From contig OY821777.1 of NCBI GenBank assembly GCA_963682175.1, positions 13,970,001 to 14,034,000 on the forward strand: a DNA stretch of 64,000 nucleotides. Reading direction: 5' to 3'. A program made the position numbers and the translations under genes. The DNA is from Triglochin maritima (taxonomy: Eukaryota > Streptophyta > Magnoliopsida > Alismatales > Juncaginaceae). Shown here piece after piece: positions 1-10,682 of the stretch (position 1 is the first letter of the stretch; each line of letters starts with the position of its first letter). The notes under the pieces are model-generated. The model was not told the origin of the DNA. It worked only from the letters and a program-made list of their open reading frames with translations, and made no database searches.

Positions 1-353
1 TTTTCTTATTAGTCAAACAAACAAACATCCTTAGTTGGTGTAATGTAATTTTTTATTTGGTGTCAAAAAAAATCCTTTTCAAAAGGCTGATGTACATTGA
101 CATCATGGAAGCAAAAGATCTTTGTAAGCAGACACAATGAAAATGAAATGCATCATACGCAACTTCACTAATCTTTTTATTATAATAATGCGTAACAGAA
201 AAACAACTGAACTGCTAAACATCGCCCCAAAATTACTTAAATCGCCCCTTGAAATTACCAAATTGTCATTCCTCCTATTTTTGCTTATATATCTCACAAT
301 TTCACTCTTTTTTCAAATCTTTCTCTTCTTATACCTACTACACAAGATTACGA

Positions 354-1391
354 ATGTCTCGGAGGCCAGGCAAGCAGCCAGCAGTTCCCCCGGTGTACCC
401 GTATGAGGTAACATTACGTTATTTATTTGTTTTAAAATAAAAAAAAAAGTCGTCGGCGTCCGAGGGAGACGCCCCCCGCATGGGGCGGGCGTCCGAGGAA
501 GCTGCTCCACCTTGCGGGAGGCGTCTCTCGCAGACGCCTCCACCTTTTTTGTTTTTTTAATTAATAAATATCATAATTACTTTAATAAATAGTGATAAAT
601 CAAAAAAATTAATTTAACAAATTCTTATTAAGTTTAACATTTGTGATATTTAGTTTTAACAAATTTTGATTTAGTTTAACAATTGTTTTAATTTAGTTTA
701 ACAAATTTTGATTTAGTTTAACAATTTTGATAATTTAGTTTAACAAATTTTGATTTAGTTTAACAATTTTGATAAATATGATAATTTAGTTTAACAAATT
801 TAACAAATTTGTATTTAAAATTTCAATTAATAGTCATCGGGTCACAGTGGAGGGAAAGGCAAGTCGATACCATTACACGCCTTCCGTTCTTTAGTTGATG
901 ATTCAGCACCGCGTCATCCACGTAGACGGGGGATATCTGCTTCGGTCAGGAGGGAGAGGGAGGCATTACGTCGTCGTGAGGAGGAGGATGATTCCTTCGA
1001 TGATGAGCATGTGGATAGTTTCGACGACGAGAGCGACGATGATGGCCCGTATGAGTTAGTGCGGCCGGAGGTGGAGAGGCAGGGGGATTATAGCGGAGGA
1101 CGTGGTCGAGCGGGTACTTCTACTTCCGCCGGATGGATGGTGCGGAAGGGTAGGGGTGGGAGGTTTACGACCGGGGATTCGAGCTCGTGCACTGTTGATC
1201 CCCGCGCTCAGAAGAATAAGAGGGTCCAGGACGATTCTTGGATCGTGAGCAGTATGACGCCTGGTGGTCCTTTAGATGGGAGCGTCATTCCTAGTTTCTG
1301 GGGTCACATCGCAAGACGGATCTGGGACGGAGAGGATCCCGGCTCCTTCCCCAATGACAAGTGTCCTCCAGAACGGATGAATCTGCTCTAA
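354..1391 (+). pseudogene. truncated accessory gene of MULE-1, plant-mobile-domain (MAIN-like) N-terminus
   Basis: Proposed exon 1 is 354-407 (18 codons, begins MSRRPGKQP, ends YPYE before a GTAACA donor). Exon 2 begins after an AG acceptor at 834, phase 0, and stays open to a stop at 1389-1391. Exon 2 encodes an Arg/Glu/Asp-rich stretch and then GGPLDGSVIPSFWGHIARRI, which resembles the sequence just before the plant mobile domain in MAIN-like and MULE-carried proteins. The PMD that should follow is missing: from about 1350 the plus frame is simply antisense to the transposase C-terminus. The family assignment rests on that one motif and on its position in the element. The gene is a remnant. 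Confidence 0.45.
408..833 (+). repeat. intron of MULE-1 accessory gene with two tandem repeats
   Basis: The predicted intron runs from GTAACA at 408 to the AG at 832-833. At 456-545 it holds about three units of the GC-rich 33-bp repeat (GGCGTCC starts near 455, 488 and 520). At 620-815 it holds an AT-rich tandem repeat built on ATTTAGTTTAACAAATTTTG (period about 20-40 bp). The 33-bp repeat is the same family as the one in the transposase intron at 3091-3340. Confidence 0.6.
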
Positions 1392-3401
1392 GTAAATTCC
1401 GTTTTCTGATTCAAGACATCCACGGATGGTACATGCGCAAGGTATCCCATGAGAAGTCATAAAAGCGCACTCGCAACGATATTCAACTTCATCATCTAAC
1501 TGTTGCATTCTCTTCACCTCCTGACTCAGCAACTGCAAACAGTGATGCGAAACTCTACCATTTATGTGACGATATAGAGCATGTCCGAAATTAGTCAAAT
1601 TTCGCCGTCTCAAGTCTTCAAGAAAGTTTCGAATATTCGTCAGCTGCATTTCAGTAGCCGCGTTGACACGCTCGAAAAGAGTGTCCAGAGCTGCAGTCGA
1701 TGTAGAAATCCACTCTTTTAGAGCCGAATGAGCACTTTCGACCCTACAATTCGTGGTGTTCCCAAAATGAAGGACTTTGTTCGTCCAATTCAGCACAAAC
1801 TTTTCTTTATGCACCAACCACGTGGTGTCCAGATACTCCGTGATAGCCGGCCACGATCTATACAAATCTTTCAGAGCATACACAGCTCTATCATACTCGG
1901 CTTCTGAAGTAGAAAGCATGATCTTCCTCCATCTTCCACGCCTCAAAGTCTCTGCCATCTCCTTATTCTTGCCGAATACGTGGTATGCGTAATTCAATAC
2001 GTCTTTGTTGATGTGCCATGTGCAGAGTAAATGAGCAGAGTCAGGAAAAACCTCTCTCACTGGTCGCATAAGGCCTAACTCCCGGTCTGTTATTATTGCA
2101 GTCGGGCTGACAGTCCCCAATAACAGATCTCTCAACTTCTCCATCACCCACAAATAACTGGAGTAAGATTCATCCATCAGAATCGCATATCCAATAAGGA
2201 AATTCATGTTTGCTGGTGTGACCCCAATCATTTCGAACAAAGGCATCTTATACTTGTTCGTCTTGTAAGTCGAATCCATGCAGATAACGAAAGGATATGT
2301 CCGCAACAACTGGACTGACGTCGGATGTGCCAAAAAAGCGTGAGTGACGACATCAGTTTCTGGATCCGCCATAATCCAATGTAAGTACTCACACTGCACT
2401 GCTTGGTAGAGAAACTGCTGGACGGGATTCCGATCTTCAGATTTTGTCCTCCTCATGTAATCTCTGAAATTATAAATATGCCTTTGATTTGGATTGTCCT
2501 CCGGGAATTTTTCTTTTACTGCCTTCAAGATGTTCCGTGGTTTTGCTTGCGCCTCTGTCATATCACGAACAATCTTCTTCGCCCCAGAACTTAGACCACT
2601 AATTTGACGATGACCCTCTGGATAAACTGCCAGTCTGTGGTTGTGATGTCCGTGACCACTATTATAAACCACAACCCATCCATCACGATCCCGTCGCTCC
2701 ACCACTTTTATTAAGAAACGGCAACCGCAACCCTTTCTTTTGGTGTTTCTTCGAAGTGCAGTATCCATATCCCGAGACTCCATTTGATTTCGCCGGTCGC
2801 ATCTCAAATAACAATCCATCCGACTATCTGATCTTGTTTTGTACGACGACACGACCAAAAAAAACCCAGCTCCGATAGCTACTTGTTTGGCCCATTTACT
2901 TGCTTCATCGATTGTTGCAAAGATTTGTGTAGTTTGAAATAACTCACTGTAATCCACTCCATCACCACCGAAATCTGGAACCTACAAAAATAAAATCGAA
3001 ATTAAAAAAATAAAAAAATAAAATCGAAATTAAAAAATTTAAAAAATAAAGTCGAAATTAAAAAAACAAAATCAAAATAAAAAAAAACATGCGTCTGTAT
3101 TAGACGTCTGCCCCCATGGATGGGGCGTCTGTGTTAAACGCCTTCCCCAACGGTAAGGCGTCTGCGTAGGACGCCTTGCCGTAGGGAAGGGCGTCTAATA
3201 CAGACGCCTTACCCATGGGGAGGACGTCTACATAAGACGCCTCTCCCATTGCGTAGGCGTCTGCGTTAGACGCCTCGGCCATGGGGAGGGCGTCCTACGC
3301 AGACGCCCTCACCATGGGGGAGGCGTCTAATGCAGACGCTCGACCCAAAATTTGCCCCGCGCCAGGCTTACCTCACCCGATGCATCACCCTCGCCAGACA
3401 T
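1272..3401 (-). CDS. FAR1/MuDR-type MULE transposase
   Basis: This is a two-exon gene. The long open exon is 1272-2981, and a small first exon at 3372-3401 encodes MSGEGDASGE. It is followed by a GTAAGC donor, and the intron ends in TTTTTGTAG at 2982. Both junctions are phase 0. The GTG at 2955-2957 is not the start. The predicted protein is 579 aa: an N-terminal FAR1-like region (about 10-130), then the MULE transposase core with DDE residues in CMDSTYKTNKYKMPLF, ITDRELGLMR and NCRVESAHSALK. A SWIM zinc finger follows (YRCECAFMTSHGIPCACTI), in which the usual CxH is CxC. The last 25 or so residues after HPFWRTL look like read-through across a deletion junction. No stop interrupts the frame, so it may be young, but the SWIM change and altered C-terminus make activity doubtful. 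Confidence 0.85.
2982..3371 (-). repeat. transposase intron 1 with 33-bp minisatellite
   Basis: The intron contains about eight 33-bp units. Unit starts (GCGTCT) fall at 3091, 3125, 3158, 3191, 3224, 3257, 3290 and 3323, so the period is 33 bp with one 34-bp step. Each unit joins two dyads: GGCGTCTGCGTTAGACGCC-like and CCCATGGGG-like. Because 33 is divisible by 3, the array stays open as an 11-residue Ala/Asp/Gly-rich repeat that I do not believe is translated. The remainder is A/T-rich. Confidence 0.8.
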
Positions 3402-3553
3402 TTTCGTGGTGTTTTTACTGATAAATTATGAATATACAAGACCATATGCATTATTTATAGACACGGGACGATATGGGTATTAAATATATTGTTAAGGGCA
3501 ATTTGGTAATTTCAAGGGGCGATTTAAGTAGTTTTGGTGCGACGTTTAGTAGT

Positions 3554-4307
3554 TCCAAAAAACAATGGGGTTGATTAGTAACTAAACTGGGGTATTAAAT
3601 TTTGGGAGAGATTTTGGGTATTGATGCCATTGCATTTAATAAGTCACTTCGTTCGCATCACGGCGTTAGCATGCCACTTCTCAATTTCAATACCCAAAAT
3701 CACTCTCCTAAATACTTACATTTTGTCATTTGAACGAAAAGGGATCATGTTAATTAATAATTATGTAGTTTTGAGGAAATATCTCCCTCCTAAAAATTAT
3801 GCTTTGTTTTTTTTCGGAAAAATTACATCAAGATTCCAAAACAAAACTCAACTTGTTTATATAGGGATATCATTAGGGTTGTAAATGAGACGGGTTTGAC
3901 ACAAAACCTTACTCGTCAACCCGCCACCTACATAACCCGCCTAATAAGTTGGGCGGGTTGCGGTTTTCTAGCAACATGCATAACCTGCATAGTTTGAGAT
4001 ATTCATAATTCATGTAAAATGTCTTCTATTGTAGTGGCACAATTCCACATATAAATACTTTTTTTGAAGTTTTTTTGTTGGTTTTTGGTCTTGCACTTTT
4101 GTGTAGTTAACTTAATTTGGGTCGACTCGTGGTTTTGGTTAGTATTCTCAAAGATGGAACAATATTTGTATGTAAAACACCAAAAATACTTTATTTTAAT
4201 AAAGGAAAATGTCTAATATGTTCAATCTTGTTGTCGATCATATTTCATATGGTCAATGTTCCATGTTATTATTTAAAAAAAACTATACTACATCTTTAAA
4301 TGTTTGT
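3554..4307. other. intergenic, AT-rich, repeat-like segment
   Basis: No gene is recognised. At 3868-3985 the sequence GGGTTGTAAATGAGACGGG, followed by CAACCCGCC and GGCGGGTTGCGG runs, resembles one end of the same GGGTTGTAAATG-type repeat family as the element that follows. Confidence 0.3.
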
Positions 4308-6225
4308 TAGGGTTGTAAATGCGCGGTTCGTGGGCGGTTGTAGGATTTACCCATGACCCTACCCGCCTAATTAAATGGTTCGCGGTTCGGTTAGAAACTC
4401 GTTTATTTTTACCTTACCCATGACCCTACCCGTTTTATTTAATTAAATAGTTTTGGGTCGTTAAATGGTTATATGGTTAAAACTTAATGGATACTAAAAT
4501 CGATATAAGAATTGGGTAAATGGTTAAATGGATAAAAACCTGTCAAATGGATAAACAGATAACAAACTAAACTTATAATACTTACAATATTTAACATCAA
4601 ACATTCATAAATTTATAATCAAAACATCCAAAAATCCATAATCAAAAAATAATAACACAAAAAAATGTTAGGATCTATGACGCTCTAATTAAGAACTAAA
4701 TATGGAATTAAAATACTATGTAAAGGATTAAGAGATGAAAACGTGCAAACCACAAAATCGACGACATCAGAGTTAGAGAGGTTCGGCACCACACCTTGTC
4801 CTAGTCCTCCTCGTAAGCCTCGCTCGATCCTCGAAGTCTCGCTTACAGTTCCACTAAACGATCTCCGTTCCGGGCCGAGATCAACATCGTCTAAACCCAC
4901 CGAGCCTCGCGAATAACCTTATCTCGCTCGTGTCTCCTCTTACAACCCGAGAGGGAGCTTCATTGAAGCTTTACAACTTGGTGATTCTTTGATATGAAAG
5001 TTGAATCACAATCTAACACTCTATACTTGAAGACACTTGGATATTGATATGGAATGTATATGCAAGTGGTGAAGATGAAGTTGTGAGTGTATTTGGAGCT
5101 TTGAAGGTTTGGGAAAGGAGAGCACAAAGAGTATGGATGAATTGAGAGTGTAGAGTTCTTGTTTGTCTCTTGAATGGGGCTTATATATGCTTTAAAGTTG
5201 ATAGAGTCGTTGGGGAGTTGGTGGAGTTATGAACTAATGAGAAGCAAGAGTTTGTTTGAAGCTCGGGCAGAATTCTAGGCTATTTCGGTCGACCGAAGTC
5301 CATTCGGATGACCATTCGGTTGCTTTAGAATAGGATTCCAATTTCAACCAATAGAGATTTCGGTTTACCGAAGGAGTTCGGTGCACTGTTCTAAGGTGGA
5401 CAGGAAAGATTGGTTGTTTTCAAACTTAGGTTAGTTCGGTCGATAGTTGTCTATTTGGATGACTGAAAGAAACAATATCCAAATGTGACTGTTGGAATAA
5501 AATCCAAAATTGGTCAAAGCCAATTCGGTCGACTAAATGTCATTCGATCGACTAAATGTCATTCGATCGACCTAATCAACAATTCCAGAGAGTAAACTCC
5601 AAAACTAATCTAAGGCAATTCGGTCGACCTAACTTGGCTGGGACAGAATCCTAGAGCAAGGCAGTCGACCTATTGCCATTCAGTCGACTGAACTTGGCTG
5701 AGACAATATCCTATTGCTCAAGTTTACATATTTTTCTATGGACTCAATAAATGAAAAATTATTAAGTCAAAAGTTTTGATTACAAGTCTTAAGTCTTGAT
5801 GTCTTTGTCCCAATAATCATTCTCTTTGATAATCTTGATCAACCTATTAAGATGATTACAAGTATACAAGTACGTATGCAATGCATGTAATCGTGTTTGC
5901 TCATTTTGATTGATTAGGTTGATTGATTGATTAATTTGATTAATCATCAAAAGTAATATAGATTAAGGCTTAAAAGCCAGCAAAAATTATATATATAGTA
6001 TATATAACAAAATATTATATATATTCATTATGTTTCGCGGTTAAACGGTTAAACGGACGGATGAAATCATGTACCCATACCCGCTCATTTATTAAACGGT
6101 TATAATTTTCACAACCTTTATCCTCTTATTTGTTAAATGATTATGATTTTTACAACCTCTGACCCTACCCGTATATTCGGTTAGGGCGGTTAAACGATTT
6201 TGATCCTACCCATTTACAACCCCTG
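4308..6225. mobile_element. GGGTTGTAAATG-type foldback (hAT-like) repeat split by an LTR
   Basis: The left end at 4308-4330 reads TTAGGGTTGTAAATGCGC. The right end at 6208-6225 reads CCCATTTACAACCCCTG, so the ends are inverted repeats. Both arms contain degenerate TTAAACGG, ACCCTACCCG and GGTTAAATGG blocks. The middle, 4666-5982, is a separate LTR-like insertion. A related fragment occurs at 10328-10480. The hAT assignment is by end appearance only, and no 8-bp duplication was found. Confidence 0.5.
4666..5982 (+). mobile_element. solo LTR-like unit nested in the foldback repeat
   Basis: The unit begins TGTTAGGATC and ends AGCCAGCA. It is flanked by A-runs (AAAAA on the left, AAAAT on the right), so the target duplication is imperfect or ambiguous. 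At 4740-4900 it carries a GTTCGGCACCACACC segment typical of plant copia LTRs with a GGTTCGGCA...GCCT block. At 5285-5700 it has about ten TTCGGTCGACC-like dyads. I see no gag or pol, so a solo LTR or terminal fragment is likely. The bounds are tentative. Confidence 0.45.
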
Positions 6226-7525
6226 TCACGACTAGAATCAAATACGACTAGAATAAATCTTAATACTCTATCTTGAGCATCTGATGTAGGTGAATGTTAA
6301 GGAACGCTCGATGCGGTAGACCATCACATAACGCATGCAGGGGATGTGGTAATTATGCAGGTGCATATGCGTTTTAAGATTTAAATAATAACAATATACA
6401 TACTATATTTTATATTTTATTTGTAAACATTTACATACAAAATTGTGCATATATTATAACAATAAAAAAAACGCTCTTACGAAATGCAATGCATAATGCG
6501 CCGCATAATGTTATCTGGACCGCATCGGGTAATGAGTGGTAATCCCCCGCATTATAGCATCAGCTGCATTCCTGAACACTGACGTGGAAGAAGCTACGAG
6601 AACACAGATAGTGAATTTTTAAGCAGTATTGTATTTAGACCAAAAATTAAATGTCAGACAAACTCATTTGCATGTCTGGGATTTAAAATGGAATCAGGTA
6701 GAGAGTACATAAAATAAAACAAACAAACAAACAAACAAAATGTCTATCATTTTCCATGTAATTTATAACTCTCAGGAACTCTGTAAAACGTTTTTATATA
6801 ACTCTACTAAGGATATTGATATTTGGGTTTGGAATGATGCTACAATAAGCAAGATCAAGTAGTTGGATCAATTGCAGTAAGACCAAAAAAAACTTTAGCA
6901 TGTAAAGTTATCCGCAACAACATTTACAAAAATGTTATCATAATTTTCTCTATTTGCTACGTCATATATTCCATTTTACGGCATTTAACCACAATTGTTT
7001 GTTTTTTCTCAATCACAACATTTAATATAAAAAAATCGGTGTCTAATCAATTTCTCTCTTACCTCCAACTCATTTCTCACTATTTACAAATAAATATATA
7101 TTTATCATTTAACTTTTATATATTAATTTAAATTATTAATAAACTTGACTATTGATGTTTTCCTTTCTTATTTTTTTCATTATTGGGCAAATGTTCATAA
7201 ATAATTATTTTATTAACTATAATTTGAAAATAGTAATTTAATAAACGAAACTCATCGAGATTATATTAACGATTACATATAATTAAACATTACAATAACT
7301 AAGAAGTAAATAATAAAGATATTTTTAATTATAACTCTGTCGATAACGTTGTCAAATATTCTCAAATTCATTTGCTAAAATTTGAAACACTGAGAGAAGG
7401 AGTTGGGGATGAGTGAAAAGAGAGAAATAACAAGAGAGAGTTGAGATAATTTGAAATGATAGGAAACATGTGACTTCTTATAGTATTTTAAAAATCGTTG
7501 GGACGATATTAATGCCGACAATATA
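6226..7525. other. AT-rich intergenic DNA
   Basis: No gene or clear element is recognised. There is a short AAAC microsatellite at 6716-6739. GC-richer words at 6330-6560 (ATGCGCCGCATAATG) look like a degraded repeat but show no defined ends. Confidence 0.3.
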
Positions 7526-7529
7526 ATCT

Positions 7530-7755
7530 ATGCAAAAGTGAAAGGTGAGAATATAATCTTTGCAAAAGTAAAAGTTAAGAATATATTTTCCAGCAAGTGA
7601 AAACTGAGAATATATTTTCTCTGGAAAAATGAAAGTTGAGAATATACACTCTTGAAAAGTAAAAGTTGAGAATATACACTCTGGAAAAGTGAAAGTTGGG
7701 AATATGTTCTCTATGGAAAAGTAAAAGTTGATAATATATTCTTTGGAAAACAACA
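7530..7755. repeat. tandem repeat of about 30 bp
   Basis: About seven units carry the word GAGAATATA near 7547, 7577, 7606, 7638, 7668, 7698 and 7729, spaced 29-32 bp, with consensus GTAAAAGTTGAGAATATA plus a TCTCTGGAAAA block. Looser copies of the same words occur at 9290-9450 on the other side of the Harbinger-like remnant. The array gives a minus-strand frame of Phe/Ile/Tyr-rich repeats that is not a credible protein. Confidence 0.7.
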
Positions 7756-8019
7756 AGCGTAACAACAAACCATTTGCTCCAAAACTAGTTAATGGTTAAG
7801 CTGGCAATAAAAGGAGCGTAACAACAACCACTAAGCTTTTAATCTCAAACTAGTTGAGATAGACTAACAATACAACTAGCATACAATACATTATAGTACA
7901 ATAATTAAAATAAGTACAAATGAAAACTATAATACATTAATAGTGTTCAACCATTAATTTACTGTTAATCCTTTTTTCTTCGGGTGTCAGTGTCACCTTG
8001 GTCAACAGATTATTAAATG

Positions 8020-9083
8020 TGTCTCATTTCACTTTTATCAAAGTTTGTCCACTTCTTTCTCTTTTGCTTTCATCTCTTTCTCTTTAACTTCAAGTCTCTG
8101 TTTCTGATATTCAAGTCTCTCATTTCCAACACAATATCTACATTTCGTGCCTCTCTATACCACTTAAGTTTGTCACCGAGACTAGACACAACTTCTGTTG
8201 CCGAGTCAGATGAATTCCCCTTCCCATTCTCCTTTTGTTTTGCTTCTTCAACACATTCAGGACGAGTAAATGCTTCTATTCCAACTTCGTCAATAATTGA
8301 TGTTTGTGGATTTGAAGGTGATGAGAAGTCTCCAATTTCAGTGTTTCGAATTCTTTTGTCACGGCTGCCGAGTGGTCAGATGACTATTTTCCATATGGTC
8401 AGATGACTTCAGACATCCATATCGAGTATTTATGATAGAAGAGTTCATTATTGGTTTCCATTTAGGGTATGTTCAACAAAATTCATACATGTTGAAAGAT
8501 AAATTTTGAATAATATGTTTGCTCGTAAGTACAGTGAACATCTCTAGTAGCATCTTTGTCGTTAATTCTGCTCCTTCTTCTAACGACTTCATCGTAGCAA
8601 CCTACTCACTTCATTACAGACGCTACAATTCTTCTCCACCGACCTTTCAACATAAATATATTTCTTTCAACAATGATATTAAGGTTGGTTTGTCATGCCA
8701 ATCGTATAAGTCTTCTATCTTTATACAAAGATGACAATTTTATTGGTACCAACAACTGCATCACATTTGATGTTCATGAATAAAGAAATGAGATCATCTT
8801 CTGCAGTAGACCATGATGTAGATAAATCTAAGCTTCATCATCATCAAGTTCCACTTCATTCTCTTCCTTGTCATCTTTAGCTTGGCATTGACTTGAACTT
8901 CCTTCGTACCATTGGAAATTTTGGTAGTTTTGAGGATGATTTGGTGGAGGAAAAGACAGTTGGGAATGAAATAGGGAACAAAAAGTTATTGGGAAAATAA
9001 TGCAAGTACGGGTTCGTACCCATGTTACTCTGCATTGACATCTGAAAATTAGGATAGGAACGAAAACTATGATAATGTGACAA
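8020..9083 (-). pseudogene. decayed PIF/Harbinger ORF1 (Myb/SANT, NAM-associated) gene
   Basis: On the minus strand an ATG at 9083 opens an Asn/Pro/Phe/Ser-rich start (MSHYHSFRSYPNFQMS), typical of the 'glutathione S-transferase T3-like' ORF1 proteins of plant Harbinger elements. Broken frames near 8560-8650 contain VGCYDEVV and INDKDATRDVH, reminiscent of the SANT region. At 8030-8210 a coiled-coil tail (EYQKQRLEVKEKEMKAKEK) matches the NAM-associated C-terminal domain style. Several stops and frameshifts interrupt it. No DDE transposase partner is present in this window. The identification rests on composition and short motifs only. Confidence 0.45.
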
Positions 9084-9505
9084 ATTTTGTAAAACAAATT
9101 GGTTGCGAGTTTGTATTTGTTGGACGACGTGGATTATTCTTAGAATTTAGAAGATCAATTTGAAGTAAATCAAAGGAAGATTGAGACAAGAAGATGAAAA
9201 ATTAAGAGAGGTAAGAGATTGTGAAGATGTGCGAGATTATAACAAAATGCGTGTGTATTTATAGAGTTTGAGAAAAAATATAAGTTGGAATAGTAAAACT
9301 GAAAATATAATCTTTGGAAAAATTAAAGCTAAAATAAAATATCTGGAAAAGTGGGGTTTGAAGAATAAAATATCTTAAAAATTAAGATTTGAGAATAAAA
9401 TTTCTGAAAAAAGTAATAATGACAATTTAATCGTTAGAAAAGAGAAAGTTACGAATATATTCGTTTGAAATCAGGTAGTCTCATTTGAATTAACACCTAT
9501 TATTT

Positions 9506-9601
9506 GGAATTTTGAAATTACAAATTTTATATAAAAATATGAGTGTATTTTTAGGAATTTTGAAATTACAAATTTTATATAAAAATATGAGTGTATTTTT
9601 A
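9506..9601. repeat. perfect 2 x 48-bp tandem duplication
   Basis: The 48-bp unit beginning GGAATTTTGAAATTACAAAT at 9506 is repeated exactly at 9554. It is a recent local duplication in AT-rich DNA next to the Harbinger remnant. Confidence 0.9.
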
Positions 9602-9948
9602 GATGAGTAGACTAGATTTTTTTTTTAATTTGGAGTTTTTTTTTAAAATTAATATTTTTTATTTAACAAGATAAATATATTTCAAAACTTCTTCATTTCT
9701 TACTTAACAATGATCCCACCCCGAAGGAAAAAACAAAAAGAAAACACAACTTATTCGTGTGGTGCATGGACTTGGATGTGGGTTCCACCACCAAATGTCA
9801 CCACGACATTTCAAGTCTTGTGTGCCGAAGAGACATTTTTGCTGAACGTTCGTGTCAAGATATTTTGGTATTCTGTTATTACTTGAGGTTTGTAAAAGCC
9901 TAAGCTTCAACATATTCTCACTTTTTTTCTTTATCACCGATTAATGCT

Positions 9949-10085
9949 GGAAGAGCACCCACTAAGGGGGCGGATCTGGGAACGGGGCCAGATTTTTGGG
10001 CCAGTCGCAACTCTGGGTGCTCTCGCCCGGGGTGCCCGGGGTGCGACCCCGGGTGTGGGTTTGGGGGGCCACCTCAGCCATTGTG
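9949..10085. repeat. GC-rich island with inverted GAGCACCC/GGGTGCTC
   Basis: In otherwise AT-rich DNA, GAGCACCCACT at 9953 is inverted at 10013-10022 (GGGTGCTCTC), followed by CCCGGGGTGCCCGGGGTGCG. Similar words end the MITE at 58727-59382, so this may be a fragment of a Harbinger-type terminus. Confidence 0.35.
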
Positions 10086-10327
10086 TTGGATAAAATGTTG
10101 GGTTGACGTGACAAAAAGAAATATTGGGTTGAATTTATGGTTGTGATAGTGAATAACCAAAGATAGTTTTCTTGAGCATTGTCTTGTTTTCCTATTTGAG
10201 ATGATATCTAGGACCGTAAGCGGCGTAGGATGGGGCAAAACTAAAAAAAACTTCTACCGCCCCGCTTAGGGCGGGTTCTGCGGGGCATTTTCAATTTAAT
10301 GATGTATAATTAATTTTTAATGAATTT

Positions 10328-10480
10328 TGCTTACATAAACATTGGAGTTGTAAATGGGTAGAGTCAAAACCGTTTAACCGTCATAACCTAACGGATGAGT
10401 AAGGTCACGGGTTGTAAAAATCATAACTGTTTAATAAATAAGCGGATAAGGGTTCAATCCGTGACCAAAATCGAATATTG
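10328..10480. repeat. fragment of the GGGTTGTAAATG-type foldback repeat
   Basis: Starting near GGAGTTGTAAATGGGTAGAG, the sequence has AACCGTTTAACCG, ACGGGTTGTAAAAATCATAA and TTTAATAAATAAGCGG. These match, inverted, the right arm of the element ending at 6225. Confidence 0.5.
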
Positions 10481-10682
10481 AAAATCTTGAATGAGGCTCA
10501 ATAACATGAATAGGTCATAGTTAACGACTGGACCTTATATATCACGAGTCATGTAGTTTTTGTGCTTTACCTCTTGTTTATTTTTAATCCCTCACTATAT
10601 GTTCGCATTTACTCATCCACCTCCTGTCTAGACAAGGTCACTAATCCTAAGCAATGACATATTCTTCAAAGAGCCGTGATAG

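Larger units (their letters stand above)
211..3553. mobile_element. Mutator-like element (MULE-1) with two convergent genes
   Basis: The element is bounded by terminal inverted repeats of about 55 bp. The left copy at 211-265 and the reverse complement of 3499-3553 both run from a CTRCTAAAC motif through ACTTAAATCGCCCCTTG to ACCAAATTG with few mismatches. Inside, a plus-strand gene starting at 354 converges on a minus-strand FAR1/MULE transposase starting at 3401. Both first introns carry the same 33-bp minisatellite. The plus gene stops abruptly where it meets the transposase C-terminus, so the element seems to be an internal-deletion derivative. I could not find a clear 9-bp target duplication. 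Autonomy is uncertain. Confidence 0.75.

Noticed and set aside
2955..2957. GTG as transposase start codon
   Set aside because: A better ATG lies in an upstream exon at 3399-3401 with a GTAAGC donor and in-phase acceptor; a homologous exon exists at 61446-61475.
3100..3282. 60-residue Ala/Asp/Gly-rich frame
   Set aside because: It is produced by the 33-bp array inside the transposase intron.
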